Assembly: GCA_950295325.1 (NCBI GenBank)
Contig: OX485803.1
Coordinates: 13,394,001 to 13,458,000, forward strand
Length of the DNA stretch: 64,000 bases
Source: Polytrichum commune
Taxonomy: Eukaryota; Streptophyta; Polytrichopsida; Polytrichales; Polytrichaceae
Direction of reading: 5' to 3'
In this document: one piece after another, positions 36,413 through 46,499 of the stretch
How the letters are laid out: every line of letters begins with the position of its first letter
Numbering within the stretch: the first letter of the stretch is position 1
Made by a program: the position numbers and the translations under genes
The notes under the pieces: generated by a model
Databases searched by the model: none
The model's input: only the letters and a program-made list of their open reading frames with translations
What the model was told of the DNA's origin: nothing

Positions 36413-36914
36413 GGGTCACCTCACACACGAGACTAAGAGCCCGTGACCATTACACTTCAAGCACTCTCATTGGTGGAAAAGGCGGAGCCGGTCCAAGTTC
36501 GCTTCACACTACGCTTGAGGGACCAACGGAGTATGTGAATGTAAGATGGATGCATATTCTACATGGATTCCTACATGGCATCAAATGAATCATGTTTCAT
36601 GGTCACTTGGACTTTTTTCAAAAACCACCTCTTAGAGGTAGGCCTAACACAAAACCATTGGAAGACCATGGCACTCCAAATGCTCACAACCGTTGATTCA
36701 TTCTATTTTATCATGTGTGAGAACCTGCGTGAATAGAAATTCATTGAAATAGCATTTAGTTGAGGGCCCGGTCACATATGACTTCACACTACACTTGAGG
36801 ATCCGTGACCACACAACATGATTTTGGAGGGACCTTGGGACGGCCTTTGGACACTTTCTTTTGGGCTCTCACAAGTTCATGGTCACGGCTCTTGGCTTGT
36901 GTGTGACGTGGCTC
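36413..36914 (+). mobile_element. Harbinger-type MITE family H1, copy C
   Basis: 502-bp copy, very like 7028-7525 along its length; ends GGGTCACCTCACACACGAG and the complement of GAGCCACGTCACACACAAG; TTA at 36410-36412 and TCA at 36915-36917. Confidence 0.88.
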
Positions 36915-36957
36915 TCAGAAGCTCCACTTTCATTGCATTTCAAAAGTAAGAAAGTTA

Positions 36958-37189
36958 AAACACCTCGATTTGAACCTGGACCAGTGACCGGGGAGATTTT
37001 TGGGCATTCATAATCGGTTGAGATCCTAGCTAGTATTTGCAAGTCCAACCGGTCACATGTTGACATTCTCCGGTTTTCCTTTTATTAAATTGGGGTATAT
37101 TCCTATAAATTCCTCTAAAATAATCGGTAATTTTCCTGCAGTCTTGAACTTCAACTAATTATTTCTCAAACTCAACCGCTTCATCTGTA
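36958..37189 (-). repeat. Dispersed element X, copy a (possible SINE relative)
   Basis: About 230 bp; read on -, it runs from TTGAGTTTGAGAAATAATTA through GAAGTTCAAGACTGCAGG and ACCGGTTGGACTTGCAAATA to CTGGTCCAGGTTCAAATCG. The final word resembles a tRNA box B (GGTTCAAATC) and an A-box-like TAGCTAGGATC lies before it. Homologous copies are at 43354-43565 and, interrupted, at 45322-46415. Confidence 0.6.
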
Positions 37190-38409
37190 ACTAACCACCG
37201 ATCGTTGGCCTGGACATCACTCTTAAGTCATTTGAGGCCCATGCCACACGAGAGCCAGAGGAAGTTTCACAACTTCCTCCAACATGGCACTTTGCTTTTG
37301 AAAAGTCTCTTTTTTCTTGTTTTTCTCTTTGTACTGTGGAATTCCAAGCACTAGCTAGTGCCTGGTAGTATTGAACTACATTTATTGTGCCATGTCACTC
37401 TACTTTATTGCCAAGTAGATCCCGAAGCAATATCCAAAGCAAAATCCAAAGCTAAAAAGTCATTGTTGCCACTCCCCATACTTCCTCTCATGCGGCAACC
37501 ACTTGCTCATTTGAACCAATGCTATTCATCCAACTCATTGCCGTTCATGCAAGTTTCCTCCCGTGTGGTTTGGGCCTGAGTTAAAATAAGGTGTCAGAAA
37601 TCATGAAGTTGGTAGCTAGGCATGACATAATACACACTTATCGATGCAACCCTGGAACATGAAGTAGTATCAGCCATCCGCATATAGCACCTTACTACCC
37701 GTTTCTCAAACGTCACAAGACTGCTCATTGATAAATGGGTTGGGATTTGATAAACGTAAGCAGTCCTTTCATGGTCACTTTGTTGATCAAACAACAAAGA
37801 TAGAAAAAGCGGAAAAATATTGAATGATCACTACTGGTGCACTAGACTAGGAGTAGAATGATAATCGTGTGGACCCAATATGGTTAATTGTAAAAGTGGT
37901 GGCTCGAAAAGGATGCAGTGATAGGTCAGATGCAATGATTAGTTGGATAGGTCATGTTTCACACCACTATACATTAACCCTGTATTAAAATAGACGACAT
38001 CTATTTTGATACACAACATCCAAGAGGGGATTCGAAGTGGTGAGCTCTTCAATGAGCTCGATCCTCACACATGTGGAAAGATTTTCAGTTCCGGATTTTT
38101 GGTGCGTCACGATTTAGGGTTCGACATATAGAATTCCATCCAGTTTTCCTTGGGTTCTCTTTTCGGTTTCCTTGGATATTTGCACGTTTCGTAATTCCTT
38201 TTGAGATTCCAAGTTCTTCCTCTGGGTTCGACGTTTTGTAGAATTTCATCCATTGTCTCAGCTATTCTTGCAGGCTTTTGTGGTGTCCACGGTTTCGTAG
38301 TTCTTAGAAATTTGAGTTGCTTTTTGATGCCATGGCTGAAATTACCCAGCTATGGGGTTGTGATGATACATACACTTCACACAAAGTTTGGTGTAATCTT
38401 CATCCTAAC
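37190..38409. other. No recognised gene
   Basis: Non-coding or unrecognised. Around 38330 a short open frame starts MAEITQLWGCDDTYT after a T-rich leader-like stretch, but it runs into a dispersed repeat after about 20 codons and cannot be supported as a gene. Confidence 0.35.
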
Positions 38410-38640
38410 AAATCCGTGATGAAATATGGTCATGGAGGATTGACGTTTGGACGAAAAATCATTTAATAGTGACAGTATTTGCAACACTGTAACTCTAGAA
38501 TCTCCCAAAAATTCACAAGGAATGGCAAATCATGTTGGGTTCACATTTAGTGTTAGTGACACTGCACTGGGGTTTACCATTAGTATTGAGCAAGACGAGT
38601 AGAATTGGTGACACGAAATGCAATGTTTAGAGCAGTGAGT
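38410..38640 (+). repeat. Second copy of the interior of the 24794-25545 element
   Basis: Shares GATGAAATATGGTCATGG, CACATTTAGTGTTAGTGACA and TTAGTATTGAGCAAGACGAG with 25065-25265 (same order and strand). The terminal repeats of that element were not found here, so this is a fragment. Confidence 0.65.
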
Positions 38641-38708
38641 TGGTGGTTGAAACACTAAAGTTCACAATATGTGCCATCAAGAACAAAATTTGTTCTCACC
38701 AAGTAATA

Positions 38709-38957
38709 CTAGAGACCCGGGGAGCCCTTTGGGGGGATACCATGTCCGGTATCTTCAAGGCACTTGTGGCTAGCTAGGAACTAGTATTGTGTGTCACTAT
38801 AGTGTCCATCCTCGAAAGGGGAGAGTAGTATTGTCCCAATGTCCCCTTGTCCAGTGGGCATCGGGTCATTGACATTACGAACGGACACTTTATTCACGCC
38901 GGCCCCTTGCTAAAAAGGGACTGGAGTTTCTATCTATCTATCTAGAGACCCGGGGAG
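38709..38957 (+). mobile_element. SINE-like retroposon with 16-bp target duplication
   Basis: A 217-bp body (38725-38941) lies between perfect copies of CTAGAGACCCGGGGAG at 38709-38724 and 38942-38957. The body ends in TTTCTATCTATCTATC, a simple-repeat tail as seen in some SINEs. A long, exact target duplication plus a tail at one end indicates L1-type reverse transcription into the site, orientation +. No clear Pol III boxes, so the head type is unknown. Confidence 0.75.
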
Positions 38958-39559
38958 GTCACTCATGTACTTAAGAGGACTGCGTGAGAACAAATGTAGG
39001 GTCCACTTTATAGTTGTGACCTACAAATTATCATACTTGTAACAGGCTCAAATTATATTTTGAATTTCATGGTGTAAATGAATTACAAATTGATCATGTT
39101 AGAGAATTTTTTTAAGTAATATACCATAGGGTTTAGTAGGGTGGGGAATTAAAATAATATATAATAGGGCACCACACCATGAATGAGCATTATTAGATGA
39201 CATCTCATGGATGTCTCTTGGTAGTTGGATGTGATATGTCAGGTTAGATGCAGGAAGGGATCCTAGCGGGTTTGTGCATTTTGTTTGGCTTTGTGAGCTC
39301 CCAATTAGCGTTTGTGGGAGCTAGCTCTTTGAAGATTTCATGTTTATGCAAACTTCCACCATCTTAGGAACGTGACGAATGTTGACAGTTGATTGTTGAA
39401 GGTTGGACAATAGGCTCATACGCATAATTGCACCCCTCAAGTGCACCCATTTCAAACTTCATCTTTCCTACTTGCAGTTTCTTGCTCGCTTGGTATATGG
39501 ATAGGGTTTAGGGTTCTAAATTCTTGTTGATTTCCAATTATCTTGGGAGCATTGTTGGC
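38958..39559. other. No recognisable feature
   Basis: AT-rich, non-coding. A short TAGGGTTTAGGGTT word near 39505 resembles plant telomere repeats but is only two units. Confidence 0.4.
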
Positions 39560-40620
39560 ACAGAGGGAGGGGGCAACGCCAACAAGAGGTGTTTGTATGA
39601 GCGATACCAACTACAACTCGAGGCACTCGATTCTAGTGAGGTTGTTAGTCACAAACTAGGTTTGCAAGGTCTTTCAAGTTGAAATTGTTCTCACTTGTTG
39701 ATGCCTATGCTAGGCTAGAATTTGTTGGATCTTGCAAGTGTGTTGAGGGTGATACATCTGCAAAACTCAAACCACTACTTGAAGGTATTAATATTGTAGA
39801 TTGGCCCTTTCAATTCTTAGATGTTGAAAGTAGATGCAGGATTATTGCAAGCTTGAGGGTCTCAATGAAGTTTTCCGGATGTATATGTTCTGCCACTAGC
39901 TGGTCCCATACTTGAATCCAAAATGCGCATGCATGTGGTTAACCTAGATTTTGTTTATGACTCCTAGCCAACTCTAAAGTGCATAGTAAAGAATATTAAA
40001 ATCCAAGATCTTACCCCTCTTGATGACTCTCACCGGCCATGGCCTCCACATGTTGGTTCTAGAGTTAGTGGTGAGAGCATTGACCATGTGACACTTGATA
40101 TGAAGTCCACATCGGTGAGTGTTGAGGTTATGGCTAGACATTGCTGGTCAAAGCAAAACTCAAGAAAGATTTACAACTAATAACCATGGAGGATCATCAA
40201 TGGCACTTGAGATCTTTGGACTAGAGTTTTGTGGGTATATTAAAAATAGCATGTGTAAAGTGTTGTAAAGAGTTTGCATTTACCATTGGAGATCATTTCA
40301 AGAACACAATCCACAACCTCTTTGCAAAAAAAAAATTAAGCTCACCTCATATCTAACATACATATTCAATTTTGGTGTTGAAGAAAGGGAATCCAATTTA
40401 GTGATCATCGTCAATCACCAGCCTCTAAGGGAAGTCTATTGTCTTGACCGCATCTGACCATCAAGCACAAGTGGTTGAAAGCATTCAAATACTAAGTGCA
40501 GTGAATGAAACTAGTGCCGATGAGTAAAATCATTTGCTTTAGTTGGGAATCGTGAATCGAAGGAAGTCAACACTTGTTAGGGATATGGCAAATAGTCGAG
40601 GGGCATTGTGAGTGACAACA
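39560..40620 (+). other. Possible decayed transposon coding region
   Basis: Several short open pieces on + shift frame: KLFSLVDAYARLEFVGSCK from about 39680 and VNLDFVYDS near 39940. CVKCCKEFAFTIGDHFKNTI near 40257 is followed by HNLFAKKKLSSPH. The last has a Cys-x2-Cys ... His ... His spacing reminiscent of a BED-type or similar zinc finger of DNA transposases. The evidence is weak; no full domain is present and no element ends were found. Confidence 0.25.
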
Positions 40621-41614
40621 AATGAGTATGTGAGCAACTTGTATGTGCAGAACATGGGTTGGTTCAAGAAAAGCCGCCGCTTATCAAAGCAGTTAAACTT
40701 TGCGGTTGTTGTCTAAGCCATTAGCTCAGTTAAGTGTCATTGAGTTGATAAGTCTTAGGATGCCTCATGCGATTCTTACTATGATGTGGAAGTGAATTGC
40801 ACAATTGAGTTTGTTAGAAAAAATGCAGGAGTACAAACTTGTAGTTGTTTGTTAACTTGTTTTGGGTAGGATTTGAGGCAGAGGTTGTGCCAATGTTTTT
40901 GGCAAATTATATAGTTTGGAGCATTGAGGTTAGAGTTAGGGTTTGGGCTTTTTGTCTTAAGCACATAATGTTGCATGTTGTGTATTGAGTAGTTTTAACC
41001 ACTCAAACTTGAACAATGAAAAAATTCCTTCATATCTAAAGTGTAAACCCTAAACAAACATTCTTATTAGTGTTAGATAGTTATGTTCTAATGCTACATG
41101 TATGCATGCAATCGTGTTTTTAAACATAAACATCTTATCACCAATTCCATGTATGTATATTTTGAATGATTGATAACATCAAGATCCCATAGTACTAAAG
41201 TTTTAAAAGTAGTAGTGCAATACAATGCTAATCCTTGATTATAAGCATTGGTACGCAATGAAAAACGTATTTTCTTATCTTTGTGTAACTATTCAAAATG
41301 GTTCAAAATTTCTAGGGATTATAAAAAATGGGAAAATATTTGGATATTGTGATTGTGATTAGGCCAGAGGTCATGAGAAAGAAAGTTCACAAAAGATTTA
41401 TGTGGAAGTTGAGAAATGCATCTGTAACATGGAGTGTGGAATAAAATGCTATAGCAAATTCAAGTGCAGAAGTGAAACTCATGGTCGGTAACATGGTTAG
41501 ATAACATGAAAATTATATTATTATTTCTTGATTTCCACTTGGGTTGCGTTGATTTGGCAGGGTTGTTGTATTTTGGGTTCACTCTGGAATTGAATTTTTA
41601 ATTTGTGCCAAAAA
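40621..41614. other. No recognisable feature
   Basis: AT-rich DNA without recognised genes or repeats. Confidence 0.4.
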
Positions 41615-42025
41615 CTAGATTATGTATCCAAATGCTTCACCTTCCCTTGGACCGACTTTTGCACATAAAAACCGTGTATTTGAAGTTGTGGGAGCGCAAT
41701 GAAATGAAATGCATGCAAGATGGCAAGGGTTGGACAAGTTCTGGTGTTCTTGTATTATACGTCCCTTCACACAACCACTAAAAAGGTCCACCATTGTAAT
41801 GGACTTGCATTGCATGTGCATAAAAATTTGGCCAACATTCGGCTAAAGGAGGATGGACACTTGAATTGCAAGATTTAGGTTTCATACACAAAACCCAATT
41901 GCCATCCCTTGGACCACCCTTTCTATATAGAAACCCATATTGATCAAGTTATTGAGACGTGTGCAAGACAACAAGGGTTGTACAATAACTAGTGCCCTAA
42001 TATTGTGTGCCCCACCACACAATAT
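41615..42025. repeat. Diverged tandem duplication
   Basis: Two related segments about 255 bp apart. The first runs from CTTCCCTTGGACCGACTTTT (about 41640) through CAAGATGGCAAGGGTTG to CCCTTCACACAA. The second runs from CCATCCCTTGGACCACCCTT (41902) through CAAGACAACAAGGGTTG to CCCCACCACACAA. Confidence 0.55.
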
Positions 42026-42169
42026 AAAGACAAATGGGGAGCAATGGCCATGCGTAGACAATTCTCATGCATGTGGACTACCCCCGCCGGAAACATAGTA
42101 AGATAGATTGATGAACAACACGTCCTCAATAAAGACCACCTCACATATGATTGTAACCTCTCGTTAGTG

Positions 42170-42629
42170 AGCAAATTCCTCCACACCAAACACAATAACA
42201 CAAAAATGGACACATATTCAAGCACCTTCAACACCCCACAATCCTCAGACACAAGACTTGTTCGACTGCATGTTAAAGCACCCTACCTCACCTTAGTTAC
42301 ACACAAGTGCAACCCCAACAAAGACATACAAGCTACACAACCAACCATACAAATGCAACTCCAAAACACCCCAATTTTTTATCACACTAGCAACTACATC
42401 AACATCATAACCACATAAAAACTATGATGGCTATGGGTGAGACGTTCATAAAATATATAGAACCCACTTCTTGCCGCACTACACCCCCCACCCTAAAACT
42501 TTGCAACAAAATTAGTATGACTTCTAGATAAATGAGCTATTATACTACCCAAAAAAAACCGAAACACATTCTCCCCATCAACCGATACCACAATATGAAC
42601 CCCCAATAACCAACCTTCTCATCATGTCC

Positions 42630-42663
<34 letters not shown>

Positions 42664-43190
42664 TACTTCTCCTCGCCCCTCACATGCCCAATATCTCTCA
42701 AAAGCTATAACTCACCCCACCCAAGGGATGTTAGATTCGGCTCACAAGGCCAAACATTATCCTCACAATGGCATGGCACAACCAATGCCCACCCCACAAA
42801 CCATCAAAACATTGTTGAATCCATACATTGGGCCATGGTAATAGCGCAACACTTGAACAAAGTGGACCGCTATTACCCAATCCGGAACTACATATACAAA
42901 CTATCGAGTTCAAGTAGACACATGATAAAAACATCAACCAAGCCATCGATACCAAAACTAATAAATACAATCCACTCATAATAGCAATTAAAGCAAAAGG
43001 TTGGAATATCAACCCCCTTAAAGTCATAATTACCAGAGTTGGAGGTGCCATACACTCCCACAACATAGACAAACTCAAAAGCCTACACATACCTATCCCA
43101 CTTATTAAAAAGCGCATGAAAAATTTACACCAACTTGACAACAAACAAGCACCAGTACTCTCCCAACCTACTAACAGGTGATAATAACCC
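42170..43190 (+). mobile_element. A/C-rich retroelement remnant with reverse-transcriptase-like tail
   Basis: One kilobase in which the + strand is strikingly rich in A and C. Between 42918 and 43184 an 88-codon frame is open, with NQAIDTKTNKYNPLIIAIKA, then GWNINPLKVIITRVGGAIHS and later LIKKRMKNLHQ and DNKQAP. This resembles the C-terminal part of a class of LINE-type reverse transcriptase proteins I recall from plants and other eukaryotes, apparently with a small deletion after MKNLHQ. A (CA)n run (42634-42660) lies upstream. The 137-codon antisense frame over the same bases is a shadow. Confidence 0.4.
42634..42660. repeat. (CA)n microsatellite
   Basis: About 13 CA units inside the A/C-rich segment. 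Confidence 0.95.
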
Positions 43191-43353
43191 TATCTTGTAC
43201 CAAGGGGACTCTTGAACAAGGTAGGGTCAACAAGCTCAAATTCATGTCGGTAAAACTACCAAAATTAATTCTTCCCCTTCTTGTCCCTCCGCACATTCAC
43301 TAACAAGGTCCGCATGGCTATGATCGGGGAGAACCAGCAGTTAGTTATAGATG

Positions 43354-43565
43354 AACTGGTTGAGTTTAAGAAATAACCAGCTGAAGTTCAAGATTGCAGG
43401 ATAATTACCGATCATTTTAGAAGAATTTATAGAATATACCCCAGTTTAATAAAGGAAAACCGGAGGATGTCAACATGTAACCGGTTGGACTTGCAAATAC
43501 TAGGATCTCAACCGATTATGCCCAAAAATCTCCCCGATCATTGTTGCATGGTTTGAGTTTGGTCG
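43354..43565 (+). repeat. Dispersed element X, copy b
   Basis: Uninterrupted copy of element X in + orientation: ACTGGTTGAGTTTAAG, CAGCTGAAGTTCAAGATTGC, ACATGTAACCGGTTGGACTT, TCTCAACCGATTATGCCC, then GGTTTGAGTTTGG where copy a has the box-B-like GGTTCAAATCGAG. The substitutions are the C-to-T type at CpG. Confidence 0.6.
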
Positions 43566-44181
43566 GCATTCAGATAAAAGAGGTGGACACCAAAACAAAA
43601 TAAGTTAGAATATGTTGAATGTATCCATGCCTCACCAATCCCAACCAATTGAAATTGTAGAGGTTAATGCCAACTAGGTATTATCACAATTTCATTTAGG
43701 GAAACCAACTCATAACATCTCCTCTTCATAGTCTCCTTGGAAATTCATGTCGGTCGCATACAACGCAACTTTATCATAAAGCCACTAGGGATGCATCATC
43801 TCAACCGAGTGAGAACCACAACTAATCCAAAAGTGCAACGCAATTTCGACATACAACTAACGCGAGAGCCGAAGAACTTATGAAGTTTAGAAGTCGACTA
43901 TCCTCATCGCCAAATTTGTGAAATTCGGCCGGTCGTGTATGACGACTACATGCGGCACTCTAAACATTCATAACCAAGACAAAAGTGGGGAATGTGGTTA
44001 TGAGGTTATTCATACCTAGCTACTTCTTGCTTCATTCTCAAAGCACCTACACCCCTACACAAGTTCATGGGGAGTGAACAAAATTTACTTTGAAAGCATA
44101 ACTATCTTCGGATGAGGCTATCATCACATCTTACTTGGTAGTTGAGTTGAATGAAACAATGAATGAAAGTTTGCCTATACC
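43566..44181. other. No recognisable feature
   Basis: Non-coding; nothing recognised. Confidence 0.4.
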
Positions 44182-44390
44182 CACAATGATTGTCTAGTGG
44201 TCCGAGATGACCCTAAACTACCGGATGATAGTGGAGAGGTACTTAAACCGAACAGAGTAGTTGGCGGTTCGGTTCCCAGCCGTGAAATCGTCTCTCTATG
44301 TGATGGAAAAATAGTCAGGTGGTCAAGTGCCTCCTGTATATTAAAAAAGCCACACACACACACACACACACACACAATGATTGTCTAGTG
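44182..44390 (+). mobile_element. SINE with 18-bp target duplication and (CA)n tail
   Basis: The body, 44200-44372, lies between perfect copies of CACAATGATTGTCTAGTG (44182-44199 and 44373-44390). It contains GATAGTGGAGAGG (A-box-like) and, about 45 bp on, GGCGGTTCGGTTCCCAGCC, which fits the Pol III box B (GGTTCGAnTCC) with one change. The 3' end is AAAAAAGC followed by a (CA)n run. Both the tRNA-like promoter and the flanking duplication support a tRNA-derived SINE. A second, diverged copy is at 47790-47880 on -. Confidence 0.75.
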
Positions 44391-44929
44391 TAGAGAGATT
44401 CTTGAAATGACTATGACGACGACAAGTAGAAGAAATAACCACTCTAAACTCAATTGATGGGGGAAGGGGGGGGCTACAAGGTCGTTTTAAGGCTCTGACA
44501 ATTTCAACTTTGAAATCAAAGCATCAACATGAGAGATCCAAAGTGGATTCACATATTGTTGCTAGAATCTCATACCACATTCTTGAATCAAAGAGAAATA
44601 TTATCTCTAGAATCCAAGCTATGAAATATTGAAAAACAACAAATACCGGCCATTTTAAGACCTACTTTTACCTTGTGAGTTTGCCTCTGAATCCAAGAAC
44701 AATCTTCACCTCAAAGTTGAAAACAATATCGTAGGTGATAAGCAAGTCCAACACTTTAATGCCCAAATGCTAATTTTTAAGGTGACACATGGGATGAGGC
44801 TTGAACTAGCTTCTTTTTTTAAATGACACGTGGCACTTCCCCCAAGTTTTGAATTATTTTTGCATCGATCATGCTCATCACATGAGGTAGATGGGTCTTA
44901 ATTGGTTGTTTCTTTTGACCTACCCGCTT
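44391..44929. other. No recognisable feature
   Basis: Non-coding, with a G-rich run near 44459-44474. Confidence 0.4.
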
Positions 44930-45260
44930 CTCCTATGATACAAAGTGACACATGATTAGTACAAGATGGTTAGCCAATCCAAATTGAAGCCGCCACCACA
45001 ACCTTTCCTCGTAATTTTTGAAGCTCACTTGACTACCTTATTCATTACCACGGTGAAGATTCTCGTACTCGTTAAATGATCACATCAGTCCCTCCCACCT
45101 CAAATTATGTGGACTATTGAATGTAGAATGGATATCATATTTTGAACATGTTAATCCAATCTCTTATGAATACATGATATTATTTTGGTATCCGTTCTTA
45201 GAGCCATAACTAACCACATACCACTCAAATGTAGGGGTCCTAATAAGAAAGGTAACCGCA
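44930..45260. repeat. Dispersed repeat family R, copy 2
   Basis: Matches 19870-20240 in order and strand: ATTAGTACAAGATGGTTAGC, GTGAAGATTCTCGTACTCG, TTAAATGATCACAT, TTAATCCAATCTC, ACTCAAATGTAGG. Confidence 0.65.
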
Positions 45261-45340
45261 TGAAAGGCTCGTCTACCTTACAAATGAATGAGGAGACCCA
45301 ACTACTAGTTACAAATGATCCCTGGTTGAGTTTGAGAAAT

Positions 45341-45560
45341 GAACCTTATGGTGGGACACCGGTTAAACCCTAAAGCCCATGTCAACGTCAAAAAAGGTCA
45401 GTCGAAGGCGATCAAAGCGACGTTTGAGATTATATCGACATCCTATACACGCTCTGATTTTCAAAGTTGGTTATTGATTTCGGTCACTTACAACCACAAA
45501 AACCAATCACCAAGGAGGCTCCGATTCCATTTGGGACACCGGTGACCCGCCATAAGGCTC
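45341..45560. mobile_element. MITE nested in element X
   Basis: 220 bp with inverted ends GAACCTTATGGTGGGACACC and the complement of GAGCCTTATGGCGGGTCACC. AAAT is on both sides (45337-45340, 45561-45564); the empty site in copy b reads AAGAAATAACC. No coding capacity; superfamily not assigned. Confidence 0.75.
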
Positions 45561-45643
45561 AAATAACCGGCTGAAGTTCAAGACTTCAATAGAAATTACC
45601 CATTGTTTTAGAGGAATCCACCGAATACGCCTCAAATAAAGCA

Positions 45644-46020
45644 ACAAGAAAACGGTAGAACCGTGAGGCTATGTTCTTTACTATGAAAGACTACCAATTG
45701 TAGTTGTCCGCTCTACTCATGCCAGTCCCTGGTTATTCAATATACCAAACCTTTCTTTGGATTTTGTGCACCTTCTTCTCAAATGCAGGTCAAGGACTAA
45801 AGCTACTCATTTATCACCCGAAATTTTCAAAACAAGAAAACGGTAGAACCGTGAGGCTCTGTTCTTTATTATGAAAGACTACAATTGTAGTTGTCCACTT
45901 TGCTCATGCCAATTCATGGCTATTCACTATACCAAACCTTTCTTGGATTTTGTGCACCTTCTTCTCAAATACGGGTCAAGGATTGAAGCTACTCGTTTAT
46001 CACCCGAAAATTTTAAAATA
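45644..46020 (+). repeat. 188-bp tandem duplication
   Basis: Two adjacent copies, 45644-45831 and 45832-46020, both starting ACAAGAAAACGGTAGAACCG and sharing GACTACnAATTGTAGTTGTC and TTTTGTGCACCTTCTTCTC. A third partial copy lies at 53758-53860. The start contains a small palindrome (ACGGT...ACCGT). Confidence 0.85.
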
Positions 46021-46160
46021 AATAATCAAGAACTACCGAAATAACTATAGTTAACTAGATTTCTTTCAATGCAATTTAGGGAGCACTTATATATAAACTA
46101 TAATTAACATCCACATTAAATAAAGTGGACCAAAAATAACAAGAACAAGTAACGTCCAAG

Positions 46161-46290
46161 TGTGAACGCAAAGTGGTTAAGAAATTTGCTCTTGAAACAA
46201 AGAAGTTGATGCATAGTCTCTGTCCTACAAACAAAGCCAACAACAACAAAGAAGTTGATGCATAGTCTCTGTCCTACAGACAAAGCCAAA
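46161..46290 (+). repeat. tRNA-like SINE head with a duplicated segment
   Basis: GAACGCAAAGTGGTTAAGAA is A-box-like, and the following TTGCTCTTGAAACAAAGAAG and ATGCATAGTCTCTGTCC read like a decayed tRNA. The segment AACAAAGAAGTTGATGCATA... is repeated in tandem at 46195-46240 and 46246-46290. A related single copy is at 53970-54040. Box B is not intact, so the SINE assignment is an inference. Confidence 0.4.
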
Positions 46291-46499
46291 AGATCGCCAC
46301 ATGTAAACCGGTTGGACTTGGGAAAACACTAGGATTTTGACCAATTATGCCCAAGAATATCCCCGGACCCATGTACCTTACGGTGTATATGAGACAGGGT
46401 TTGAATTTAGTGACTAATGTGGCAGTCTGAACGGAAGACTCATTGGTACGCATAAGATAACCCAGCAGCAGCAGATGAAATTAATGAGGGGGAACGGAA

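Larger units (their letters stand above)
45322..46415 (+). repeat. Dispersed element X, copy c, interrupted twice
   Basis: Pieces of element X at 45322-45340 (TGGTTGAGTTTGAGAAAT), 45561-45643 (AAATAACCGGCTGAAGTTC onward) and about 46296-46415 (CACATGTAAACCGGTTGGAC onward, to GGGTTTGAATTTAGTG at the box-B-like position). The gaps are filled by a small MITE (45341-45560) and by a roughly 650-bp insertion. Comparison with the uninterrupted copy 43354-43565 shows the empty sites. Confidence 0.65.

Noticed and set aside
38330-38420. Short frame MAEITQLWGCDDTYT after a leader-like T-rich stretch
   Set aside because: Ends within a dispersed repeat after about 20 codons; no supporting downstream exon found.
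39503-39520. Telomere-like TAGGGTTTAGGGTT
   Set aside because: Only two units; expected by chance in AT-rich plant DNA.
42731-43144. 137-codon hydrophobic open frame on the minus strand
   Set aside because: Opposite strand to the retroelement-like frame; the Leu/Val/Cys-rich composition is what an A/C-rich antisense would give.
44200-44290. Functional tRNA gene
   Set aside because: Box-B-like word is present, but box spacing and the absence of paired stems do not allow a tRNA fold; flanking duplication shows a SINE.
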